Shown piece after piece: positions 19,205 to 28,849 of a DNA stretch of 64,000 bases. Numbering within the stretch: position 1 is the first letter of the stretch; each line of letters opens with the position of its first letter. The translations under genes and the position numbers were made by a program. The notes below the pieces were generated by a model. It was given only the letters and a program-made list of their open reading frames with translations. It ran no database searches and was not told where the DNA came from. The DNA comes from Cinclus cinclus (Eukaryota; Chordata; Aves; Passeriformes; Cinclidae): contig NW_026912108.1 of assembly GCF_963662255.1 (NCBI RefSeq), forward strand, positions 665,517 to 729,516. The letters are read 5' to 3'.

Positions 19205-19290
19205 ACGTGACTGGGGAAACCCCGCGGTCCTCCCTCCCACCAATTACAGCGCGCGATCGCTCTGGATTTGCATAACCATGCCCTTGTATG
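19205..19290 (+). promoter_or_regulatory. Zinc-finger gene 2 promoter: E-box, CCAAT, octamer
   Basis: CACGTGAC 19205-19212, CCAAT 19241-19245, octamer ATTTGCAT 19267-19274, then a GCCCCGCCC GC box near 19293. Offsets from the E-box are 36 and 62 bp (37 and 64 in gene 1). A CAG/GTGAGC donor follows at about 19552. Confidence 0.65.
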
Positions 19291-19829
19291 TGGCCCCGCC
19301 CACCGCCGGCTGCAGCCAGTGCTCCCAGTAAGAGCGGTCCTGGCAGGGATAGCGCTGCCAATTCCTTTCTGGGGCTCTCAGTATCGCTTCCAGTGCTCCT
19401 AGTATCGCTCCCAGTGCCCCGCGGGCGCAGCTGCTTTGGAATTCCCCAGGGCAGAACGGGAGGGAGAGTAGCAGCCGCAGAAACACGCAGTTTTCCCCTC
19501 AGGCAGCAACTCCCTCGGCTGCGGCAGCATCACCCCCCCTCGGACTCCGCAGGTGAGCTGGGAGGGGAAGCTCGTCCCAAATCAGTCGGCGGAAGGGTCT
19601 CCGGGAGGGGTTTTTTGCAGGACAGGGATCTTGCTGGACCCGGAGCCGGGGGACCCCCGGCAGCCTGGAGGGGTGCGGGAGGTTGGTGCTGAGCGGGCTC
19701 TGGGCTCCCCGAGGCTGCAAGGGGCCCTGGCTTCTCCAGCTGCCCTCGGGCAGAGGGACCATCAAACCCAGCGTGCTCAGACCTTGTTTTCCCACAAACC
19801 AGGATTTCCCATTCCCCAACCTTGGCCCG

Positions 19830-20468
19830 ATGGAGCAGGGGAAGGAGACCAGGAAGGACAAATCCCCGCAGCAGAACCTCGTGGAAGAGGCCGTTTTGAG
19901 CAGCTCCACGGTGCAGCAATCCAACGGGGAGGAAAAGCCCTGGAGATCCCGCATGAGGAGGGGCTGCAAGTGCAGATCAGGGGGATCCCAGGAGGAAAGA
20001 CGCGGCCAGAGCTTGGAGCTGGTGGTCCATGAGCAGCTTCACGATGGGAAGAAGCCCCACAAGTGCTCAAAAGTTGGGAAGAGCTTCAGTCAGAAATCCA
20101 ACCTCATCTGCCACTGGAGAATCCACACGGGGGAGCGGCCCTATGAACGTGGGGAATGCGGAAAGAGCTTCAGGATAAGTTCAGAATTGACTGTCCACCA
20201 AAGGAGCCACACAGGGGAGAGGCCCTTTGAGTGTGATAAGTGCTGGAAGAGATTTCAGAGCAGTTCTGATCTGCTCAAGCACTATCGCATTCACATGGAT
20301 GAGAGGCCCTTCTGCTGCCCTGACTGTGGGAGGGGCGTCAAGCAAAACTGCACCCTCGTCAGGCACCGGCGCATCCACACCGGGGAGACGCCCTACGGGT
20401 GTGGGGAGTGTGGGAGGAGATTCTCACAGCACTCTAACTTGATCATACACCAACAGAGTTTCCGCTAA
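19830..20468 (+). CDS. C2H2 zinc-finger protein 2 (shortened, degenerate fingers)
   Basis: Paralogue of the protein at 3219-4373, 212 aa from ATG 19830. The frame is intact but the protein is probably impaired. Relative to gene 1 the short coding exon and the intron are gone: ATGGAG is followed directly by sequence that in gene 1 belongs to the main exon, so a deletion of about 240 bp fused them in frame. Of five fingers, finger 1 has Val for the second Cys, finger 2 has Arg for the first Cys, and the last finger ends in HQQSF without its final His. Only fingers 3 and 4 keep all four ligands. A genuine acceptor, ACCAG, lies before GATTTCCC (about 19802). It could be a weak DNA-binding protein or a pseudogene that still reads open. 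Confidence 0.65.
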   Translation: MEQGKETRKDKSPQQNLVEEAVLSSSTVQQSNGEEKPWRSRMRRGCKCRSGGSQEERRGQSLELVVHEQLHDGKKPHKCSKVGKSFSQKSNLICHWRIHTGERPYERGECGKSFRISSELTVHQRSHTGERPFECDKCWKRFQSSSDLLKHYRIHMDERPFCCPDCGRGVKQNCTLVRHRRIHTGETPYGCGECGRRFSQHSNLIIHQQSFR

Positions 20469-20729
20469 GAGAAGCTCTGTGAGTGCCCCGAGTGTGGGAA
20501 AAGCTTCATGTGCTGCTCCAGCTCCATCCCCCATGGCAGGATCTGTGCTGGATGATCCCCAGTGACCCCCAGTGGGCAGAGCTCCGGTGATCTGTGTTGC
20601 CACTCATCTATGTTGAGAAGGCACCCGGCTGGGGGCTCCACATCCTCCTGGCTCCTCGTGGCCTAGATTTTCTTTCATTTCTCTTTGTTGTTAAAAACAC
20701 CCAAAATCGGGGTAAAGTCATTGTACTAA
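20469..20729 (+). other. 3' UTR of zinc-finger gene 2 with a vestigial finger
   Basis: Immediately after the stop the sequence still encodes a finger start (CECPECGKSFMCC), matching the vestige after gene 1. The rest matches the 3' flank of the other copies. Confidence 0.65.
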
Positions 20730-20960
20730 GGCATGAATCAGGACACGTGGTGGACAATGACATGGGTGGGGAAATGGGAGACGTGGACATGGATGGGTAC
20801 ATGGCCATGGATGGAGACGTGGCAGGACAAAGACATGGGTGGGGATGTGTGAGGACATGTAAGGACACAGCCCTGGGTAAGGGGACATGGACATGAGGGT
20901 ACATGGACATGAGTAGGAACATGGGGAATATGGATATGGGGGGACGTGGATGGGGACATG
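20730..20960. repeat. ACATGGACATGGGTGGGG-type minisatellite, copy B
   Basis: Degenerate GGACATGG/GGGGACATG units, the counterpart of 11733-11880. Confidence 0.75.
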
Positions 20961-20964
20961 AACT

Positions 20965-21052
20965 GGGATGGCATCAATGCCACCACTTGTGCCACCACAG
21001 TGCCACCAGCACCTTCATCTTGGCCATGGCAAAGCGCTGCTCAATGCAGTTC
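20965..21052 (-). pseudogene. CYP4-type P450 haem-binding exon relic, copy B
   Basis: Minus strand: an acceptor CCCACCAG precedes R/N-C-I-E-Q-R-F-A-M-A-K-M-K-V-L-V-A, the CYP4 haem-ligand signature. The Cys codon is at 21048-21046. The Gly after Cys-Ile is Glu, and a short duplication near 20990 breaks the rest. Together with copy A it shows the zinc-finger duplication carried a piece of a P450 gene in inverse orientation. Confidence 0.75.
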
Positions 21053-21164
21053 CTGGTGGGAGGGAGTTTGGGGTCATCTTGGGACTGACCGTGGGTCTTG
21101 TCCACTCTGCAGTGAGGAGTATCCCTGGCCAGGGAGTCTGGGATGGATGGGGGCAGGAGAGGTT

Positions 21165-21300
21165 AGACACTGGTCCTGATGGACACCAGAGCCATGGATA
21201 CCAGCTGGACACTGGTTCAGATGGACACCAGAGCCATGGATCCCACTCTGGATGGACAATGCTCTGGGTAGATCCCAGCTGGACATTGGTCTGGACAACC
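21165..21300. repeat. Short tandem repeat around ATGGACACCAGAGCCATGGA
   Basis: Two close copies and a diverged third of a unit of about 50 bp containing ACTGGT.C.GATGGACACC. Confidence 0.6.
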
Positions 21301-22320
21301 CTTGGTCCTGCAGACCCCCAGCCTGGCCAGCCCCCAGCACAGATGATCACCAGCCTGGCAACGCCCTGGCCAGCCTCACTGGTCCACCAGCCCATTCCAG
21401 TTGCCCCAACCCCAAACACCCCAAAATAAACCCAGTATCAGAACATCAGCTCTGGGTAGTCCCTGCAGAGTGAGGAGGAAACTGAGGCATGAGCTGGGGG
21501 GGGGGTGAGTATGGTGGTGGGAGGGGACTTCAGGACCTAGGGATCCACCCTGGAGATTCCAAAACAAGCACCCAACCCCCAGATTGTCACCGCAGGATCT
21601 CAGGCCCCTCAGCTGTCACACCAGGGGGACTCCAGGAGCCACCGTGACTCTGCAGTCCCCTCGAAGGGTGACCCGTGGTGTTCTTCTGGTGTCACCAGTG
21701 AGTCCACCGCAGGAGAAGGAGGAGGAGGTGAGGATGTGACTGAAACTCCTGCCCGTTTACATGGGGAGGTTGCGACAGGAACTGGGGCCAAGCACAGGTG
21801 GAGCAGTGGAGGTACCACGGGGGGTCAGGGGGGAGGGGAGGACATGGGGACAGTCCCCAAGGTCCCTTCAGGGAATGCTGTGGCAGGGGCAGTGTTTGGG
21901 GGGGGGGGGGTGATGTGGGGTGGTGCAGCATCCTCAGGATGATGCAGGGAAAAGGAAATGGTCGGGAGTGACCCCAAAAATGTTGCCACCACCCCCACCT
22001 CGGGGATTGCACAGAGAGGGGGTCCTGCGGTGTGACCAAGCACCCCCTGACTGAGGGGCACCCCAGGGTGATAAAGAGGTGGTCAGGGGTATCCCCAAGG
22101 TGTAGGGGGGAAGGGAAGTGTGGTTGGGGCGCAGCAGAAATGCCTCCAGTCCCTCCTGCACTTGGGGCACAGGGGTAGCGGGACACCTGTCACCCTGTCC
22201 CCAGCAGGGGTGGAGGCTGCGGGAGGCTGGCATGGGTGGGCAGGAGAACCCAAAAATTTGGAACCCCTGGGTGGTCAGGAAATTTGGGACCCTTCAAGGT
22301 GGGGATTCCAGGCTGGGGAT
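21300..22320. other. No gene recognised
   Basis: GC-rich sequence with a run of 14 G at about 21897-21910. Frames are open on both strands but are compositional; no domain is seen. Confidence 0.4.
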
Positions 22321-22740
22321 GCTTCCCACCACCACCCTCAAATCCAGCTCCTGGACCCACCCAAATTATTCTCCCTACCCCATCACTCCCAAATCTGTCC
22401 CCAAAATGCCTCCCCTGTCCCACCAACACCAAATCCAAGCCCAAAATTCCTCTCCCCATCCCACCAGCCCCAAATCCAACCCCTGGTCCCCCCAAAATGA
22501 CTTCCCGCATGATGCCGCCAGCAAATGCAGCTCCTGGACCCACCCAAATTATTCTCCCTACCCCATCACTCCCAAATTCAGTCCCCAAAATGCCTCCCCT
22601 GTCCCACCAACCCCAAATCCAAGCCCAAAATTCCTCTCCCCATCCCACCAGCCCCAAATCCAACCCCTGGTCCCCCCAAAATGACTTCCCGCATGATGCC
22701 GCCAGCAAATGCAGCCCCTGAACCCCCCAAAATTGACTCC
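22321..22740. repeat. 182-bp tandem repeat
   Basis: GCTCCTGGACCC at 22348 recurs at 22530 and, changed, at 22713. Two full units and a partial third are very similar, so the duplication is recent. The unit is rich in CCCCAAA and CCCACCA. Confidence 0.85.
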
Positions 22741-22796
22741 CCGCCACCACACATGGAGGTGTGAGCCCCCCCGGACACCCCTGAGCCCCCCCCGCA

Positions 22797-23159
22797 CTAC
22801 TGAAGACCTACAAGTGGCACACTGTGGCCGTCACCACCCCAGGAGGGGACCCCAAAAGGGGCGGGGGGTCCCTGGGGAGCCAGCGCTGGGAGCGGCTGCA
22901 GGGCTGGAAACGCTCCTACAGCCACCCCGACAGCGACAGGGCTGGTGACAGGGGTGTCCCCAAGGGCAGCGTGCACTGGGCGCTGATCCAGAGGGTGTTT
23001 TCTGTCCCCTCCAAGGTGCCCAAGGAGCCGTGGGGTCTTGAGGGGACACAAGGGACAAGGCCATCCCTGCAGCTGTACCTGCGCCCTGTGGGCAGGAGGA
23101 GGGGACACGGCGACAGCAGTGCCAGGGCAGAGCTGGGGACACAGGATGGGACAGTGTAA
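22797..23159 (+). other. Open segment, possible terminal exon of an unidentified gene
   Basis: From about 22803 the frame reads LLKTYKWHTVAVTTPGGD and stays open to a stop at 23157. The composition is protein-like at first (KTYKWHTV, RWERLQGW, VHWALIQRVF) and becomes low-complexity later. I cannot name a family. It may be the last exon of a gene whose other exons were lost or lie in unassigned sequence to the left. Confidence 0.3.
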
Positions 23160-23224
23160 CTTTTTGTTGTGTCCCCTGCCGTGTTGTTGGGCAGGGGAAA
23201 GTGACAAGGTTTGTGAGCGCTGGC

Positions 23225-23660
23225 CTTTCAGGCACTTAGCTTCATGGTTTCTCACAGAAACCTGTAGTTTCCAGCCGGCATAAAAAGACCGGGAGAGCAG
23301 CTCAGACTTTTTTCCACAGGCTTTATTATTGTCCGTGAAGGGGTCAGGCTACAAATCCAAAGATAGGGGATCACACATGTACTTTTATAGGTTTTGGGGG
23401 GATCACAAGTAAACCAATGGAAAACAGGGTAAACACATTTTGGCTAACTACATTATCTTTCTTTGTTTGGGACAACCAATTATAAAGAACCAAACCCAAC
23501 CAGTAATATTCTAAAAAGATAGGAAGAGCTTGCATTTTTATAACATGAGTCATTCGAAGCAAGTAGTTTTTCTTATCTCAAAGGAGGTTCCAGGGGACTG
23601 TTGAAGGGCTGTTTGCAGAGAGATTCATCTCCTCTACAGGGCAGGTGAGTTATTCTGGAG
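23225..23660 (-). mobile_element. LTR remnant
   Basis: In minus orientation it has a TATA box (ACCTATAAAAGT, near 23380) and a polyadenylation signal AATAATAAAGCC (near 23320), spaced as in an LTR promoter. The ends are not fixed. Confidence 0.5.
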
Positions 23661-23699
23661 TGGAAGTTGAGTGCTGGATGCTGAAGTAATTTCAGAGAA

Positions 23700-24960
23700 G
23701 TTCAGAATGTGCTGAGTTGGAAGGGACCCATCAGGATCATTGAGTCCAACTCCTGTCCCTGCACAGGACACCGCAACAATTCCACTATGGTCCTGAGAGC
23801 ACTGTCCAAATGCTTCTTGTCCCAAGACAGAATTGGGGCTGGGACCACTTCTCTGGGGACCCTGTTCCAGTGCTCAAGCCCCCTCTAGGTGAAAAAGATT
23901 TTCCTAATCAACCTAAGCCTCCTCTGACTCAGCTCCAGCCATTTCCTCGAGTCCTGTCCCTGCTCATGAGAGTGAAGAGATTGCTATTATCCTCTGGACA
24001 CTCTGCAATGGCTTTATGTCTTCTCTATGTTGTGCTGTCCCTCAAGGTGAGGCCACCCCAGTGCAGAGCAGAGCATGACAATCCCCTCCCTGGCCCGGCT
24101 GCTGATGCTGGGCCTGCTGCCCCAGGACATGGTGGCACTTTGGACTGCCAGGGCACTGCTGACTCATGTTCCACTTGCCCTTGGCCAGGACCCCTGGGTC
24201 CCTCCCCACAGCTGCTCTCCAGCCTCTCCTTCCTGGTCCATACACCAAGGCAGGGGTGCCCCATCCCAGGGGCAGAATCTGACACTGCCCTTGTTAAACT
24301 CCACAGTTGGTGATTGCCCATCTCTAGCTGTGAGGTCTCTCTGCAGAGCCTCTCTGACCTCCAGGCAGGTGACGGCTCCTCCCAGTTTAGTGTCATCAGT
24401 AAATTCACTGATTATCCCTTCAAGCCCTGTGTTCAGGTCCTTAAGGAAGATGTTGAAGAGCTGGGGCTGGCAGTGGAGCCCTGCAGAACCCACTGGTGAC
24501 CACTGTCAGTGTGGTGTCACCGCAGTCACTGCCAGCCTTGGTGCCTGACCCCTGAGCCAGTTGCTTGCCCATCCCACAATGTGTTTATTCAGCTGTGTGC
24601 TGGACACTTTGTCCAGAAGCATTCTGGGAGACACAGTACCAAAAGCTTTGCTGAAATCCAGAAAGATTCCATGTGCTGGCTTTCCTGCATCAACTGATGT
24701 GTTTTACCCTGTTGTAGAAGGAAATCAGACTTCACCAGCAGGACCTTCCCCTCATGAAGCCATGCTGACTCTGACTGATGCCTGTATTGTCCTCCAGGTG
24801 TTTTTCAATACTTCCCAGAATAAACTTTTCCATTATTTTATTTGGTATTGAAATGAGACTGACTGGCCTGGAGTGTCTGGGGTCCCCCTTCTTGTCCTCC
24901 TTGACATTTGTACATTTGCCAGATTCCAGCCAGCTGGGACCTCTCAAATCCCAGATGTGA
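23700..24960 (-). mobile_element. CR1 LINE, 5'-truncated
   Basis: The 3' end near 23705 (plus strand GAGTTGGAAGGGACC...ATTGAGTCCAACTCC) is the classic avian CR1 tail. Upstream on the minus strand are decayed RT frames, with FTDDTKLGG near 24390 (catalytic FADD changed to FTDD) and PVSLISIPNKIMEK...SQHGFMRGRSC near 24750-24870. Frames are broken several times. Confidence 0.9.
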
Positions 24961-25646
24961 GCTCTGTGTATACTTTGATTACTCCAGGGGAAGCAGCCTG
25001 CTCACACCCGCATGTCTGAGCTTCTATTCTCCTCAGGCAAACCCACTCTGAGGGCAGCAATGGTTAAAAGAATAATTAAAAATACTTCCCATATACAGGC
25101 ACAAAGTCATTGCAGATAAAACAATCTTTACAAAAGCTCTTTAAGGTGAGACTCACAGGGCAAAAGTGGACTGCCGTGAAAGTCAGGTTGGAAAAAAAAA
25201 AGTCTTAGTCATGTCTGTATTTAGTATAAAATCCCAGTTTCAGGAGAAGTTGAGGAATGTGTTATTCCAGAAGGAATTGTCTTAAGTAGATATATTGTAC
25301 TTGTTCTTTGCAAAGCAAAGGAGTCTGTCCCATTCTGCTGTTTAAATTAAACTGTCTGATTACATTTCAGGGATTTTGGTGGCTTGGAAACAGTTTGGTG
25401 CAATTTTGTGAGCATTCTCTTTCTGTGCATTTCAGCCCTATGTTTGAGGAGCAGTCTCCTGTGTTTTCCTGTAGAAAGCAGGCGTTATTTGGCTGGATGT
25501 GTGGGGCATAACTCCAGCAAACTCACACAGTGATAATAGAAAATGCTTCTGTTTTTATACTCTATTTTATATACATATTCACTGATTTTCCTGGAATAAA
25601 GATACATATTATAATCCTTTCTCCCAAAATCATTAACATATTTAAT
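24961..25646. other. No gene recognised
   Basis: AT-richer sequence without repeat or coding signals that I can identify. Confidence 0.4.
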
Positions 25647-26319
25647 GTCCATCATGTAGATGCCCATGTCCCCAAGAGTTGGGCTAATGTGGAGCACTGA
25701 CACAACGAGCAGATAGATCAGGCTGCAAGGATAGAGGTGTCACAGATAGACTTAGACTGGCAACACAAGGGAGAATTGTTCCTGGCTCGATGGGCCCATG
25801 ATGCCTCAGGTCATCAGGGCAGAGATGCCACCTATAAGTGGGTATGAGATAGAGGGGTGGATCTCACCATGGACAGTATTTCCCAGGTTATCCATGACTA
25901 TGAGATGTGTGCTGCCATCAAGCAAGCCAAGCGAGTGAAGCCCCTCTGGTATGGGGGGCGGTGGTCCAAATATAAGTATGGAGAGGCCTGGCAGATTGAC
26001 TACATCACACTGCCTCAGACACGCCAAGGCAAGCGCTACGTGCTGACCATGGTGGAAGCCACCACTGGATGGTTGGAGACCTACCCTGTGCCTCATGCCA
26101 CTGCCCGCAACACCATCCTGGGCCTGGAAAAACAAGTCCTTTGGAGACATGGTACCCCTGAGAGAATTGAGTCAGACAATGGGACTCATTTCAAGAACAG
26201 CCTCATAAGCACCTGGGCCAGAGAACACGGCATCGAGTGGGTGTACCACATTCCTTATCACGCACCAGCGGCTGGGAAAGTGGAACGGTGCAATGGGCTG
26301 CTTAAAACCACCTTGAAGG
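25647..26319 (+). pseudogene. pol: Second ERV-L pol fragment (RNase H end and integrase)
   Basis: Closely matches the integrase part of the provirus at 4928-11702 but on the plus strand. It includes the HHCC zinc module and the whole DDE core and ends abruptly at 26319, where the class I LTR begins. It has the same in-frame TGA (25845-25847) as the first copy (6514-6516). No LTR of its own is present. Confidence 0.9.
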
Positions 26320-26781
26320 TGATAGCATAGGGTTAAAATGTTTCTAAAATCATGGGAATTGTATAAATTTAGTGGATGGTAAGGTAGGCCTGGGGAACTA
26401 GGCCCTGGGAATGGGAACTAGGCCCTGGGAACAAATTAGATCAGGTGAAACTGCACCTGTGTAATCACCGTATGATAAATGATACGATTGTTTGGTAGTT
26501 GAATATAGTTATTGTTTAATTGTAATAAGAATCATGAGAAAAGGTGTTTGGAGGACCTGATGAAAATTAGAGTAATTCATGCTTGGATAAGATCAATGTA
26601 TACAATAGAACAATATGAGTTTAATAATTAATATATAGTTACATAATTAAAAGGGTATAAAATCATGTTCATCTCAAATCCATGTTGGGGTCAGATTTGG
26701 GTTTGTAGCCCAGCTCCCAGAGCTTTTCAATAAATGCACCTGCATATAATCATCCTGTGACTATATGTTTCCACGCTAACA
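26320..26781 (+). repeat. 5' LTR of the class I provirus
   Basis: TGATAGCATAGGG...CCACGCTAACA, with a TATA-like GGGTATAAAATC near 26653 and AATAAATG near 26730. Confidence 0.92.
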
Positions 26782-26784
26782 TTT

Positions 26785-26802
26785 TGGTGACCCAGATGGG
26801 AC
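26785..26802 (+). other. Primer-binding site, probably tRNA-Trp type
   Basis: TGGTGACCCAGATGGGAC matches the tRNA-Trp site used by avian sarcoma-leukosis viruses at about 14 of 18 positions, including the first nine. Confidence 0.5.
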
Positions 26803-27079
26803 CTTGTGAGTGCTGCTGATGACCCCATGACCTGATCACGCTCCAGCCGGCACCAAGGGATTCTCGGGGAGCCCATCGGCACCAGGACCCCCCACCGCTG
26901 ACAACGTCCCCTGGAGAAAGGTAAGGTTCTTTTAATCTGGTCTGGTTGCCTGCCAGTTAGACGCAGCGAAAGCTGTGTGTTGTTGGGCTAAGGAATTCCT
27001 GGTATTGCCTAGGCACCGTCTGTCAGTCAATCGCAAAAGCATTGCAGGTTCAGCATCAGGGGTCTATTATAGCTGTAAC

Positions 27080-28806
27080 ATGGAGAAGTTCAAATGGATT
27101 TTGGGCGGCAATGCCCCCATACTACACACTTATCCTTTGGGGTGCTTAATAGCACATTGGAAGGAAGGTAATTTTGGGCACGAGTTACGTAAGGTTAAGT
27201 TGATTGATTATTGCAACACTTGGTGGCCAAAATATGTCTTGCATATAAAATAAAAAATTAAAAAAGGTTAAAAAAAGAGAGAAAAAAAAAAGGAAAACGT
27301 GGCTGAAAAACGGTTCTTTGCAATATGACATGATTTCACAGTTATTGATGTTTTGTAAACAGGAGAGGAGATTGGATGAAGTTCTGTACATTGATTTGTT
27401 TTCCTGTTTGCAGGAAAAACCAGAGTGGCTGGCTCAGTGTGGGTTAATGATTGTTAAAATACCTGAAAACAATAATTGCATGGGTTGTGTCCAAGGGAAG
27501 CGTTGTTTAGAACACCTGGCATTGGATGAAAGTTTATATTGGAAAAATGATATAGATGGTGAATTGCTGGTAGCCCTCACGGCATCAAGGGAATCTGACC
27601 CTACCTCACCTGACCCTATTTCACCTGACTCACTTACACCCCCCTGCCAAAAGATACCCTCCTCCCTCACCTACTCGTGCTCAGGGATACCCTCCTCCCT
27701 CACCTACTCGTGCTCAGGGATACCCTCCTCCCTCACCTACTCGTGCTCAGGGATACCCTCCTCCCTCACCTACTCGTGCTCAGGGATACCCTCCTCCCTC
27801 ACCTACTCCTGCTCAGGGATACCCTCCTCTCCCTCCAACGCCTCCTTCACCTGCTCCTATCTTCCTGTACCCTCTTTGCTGTCTTCACCTGCCCCTCCTT
27901 CCCCAGAAAGTGACCAAGATGTAACTGTAATACAGAGATATGGGGAGGGTGCAAAAGGAGTAGATAGTAGTGGGAGCGATGAAGATAAACCACTAACCCC
28001 TATTGCTCGTTGGACATGATTAAAATTAGCCCCGGCTTGGTCTAAAACAAGAGAGGGTTTATTAAGATCAGACAAACAAAAGAGAACTGTAGTTGCCCCT
28101 TTGAGACAATGAGCGGGAGTGGACAGACCGATTTTTGTAAATGTACTCTTTTCCCCAGGAGATTTAGTAATTTGGAAGCAGTCAGCTTGGACTTACAGAG
28201 AAAACCCTGATAAAGTGGCCAGAGTAGTGAAAATTATTCTGAAAACTCAAAATCTGGACTGGGATGACATCCAAGTTATATTAGATACTCTAATGGCCTC
28301 TACCAAAAGGAAATGGTAGTTAGTGCAGCCAGGGAAAGGGTGAGAGAAGAAATTTGCAATGGGACTTTGGATTATAACTTTCCTACTGTGGACCCATTGT
28401 GGCATCCTAGTAGTCCACCTGGAGTGGATATGATGGGGCTGAGGAAATATCGAGGGTGGATGTAGGTGGGGGGGTTCAGGGTGCCATGCCTGGGACTGTG
28501 AATTGGTCCAAATTATATGAGATCAGGCAAGAAAGGGGGGAGTCTCCAGCTGCCTTTCTGGAAGGACTTGGGGAAGCAGCCAGGAAATATACTGACCTCC
28601 AGGTAGATGCAGAACAGGTGAAAATTCAGCTTGCTCTTGTCTTTCTTGGCCAATCATGGGATGACATTGGGAGGGAGTTGCAGAGATGGGGGGTGGGGGG
28701 GGGTGAGTTAAGAAGTTTGGACAGGTTGCTTGAGGTAGCTTGGACGTTTATAACAATAGAGAAAAAGAGGTTAACAAGCAGCAGGAGCAGAATCTCTTGG
28801 CAATAG
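27080..28806 (+). pseudogene. gag: Class I provirus gag
   Basis: Matrix-like start at ATG 27080 (PLGCLIAHWKEG...YCNTWWPKY), stopped at 27251; matrix continues in another frame from about 27318 to 27590. A proline-rich linker with a 33-bp repeat follows. The capsid C-terminus is recognisable at 28456-28790 (NWSKLYEIRQERGESPAAFLE, the gamma-type major homology context). A splice-donor-like AAAG/GTAAGG lies in the leader near 26921. Frameshifts and stops separate all parts. Confidence 0.8.
27651..27830 (+). repeat. 33-bp tandem repeat in the gag proline-rich linker
   Basis: Five full units and a partial sixth of GGGATACCCTCCTCCCTCAC + CTACTCGTGCTCA; units 2-4 are identical. 33 is a multiple of three, so every frame stays open. 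Confidence 0.92.
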
Positions 28807-28849
28807 TACAAGGAAATTCAAGGGGAGGTGCTAGAAGCAGCTGAGGCAG

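Noticed and set aside
26785..26802. Primer site called as an exact tRNA-Trp match
   Set aside because: Only about 14 of 18 bases agree, so it is reported as probable and not exact.
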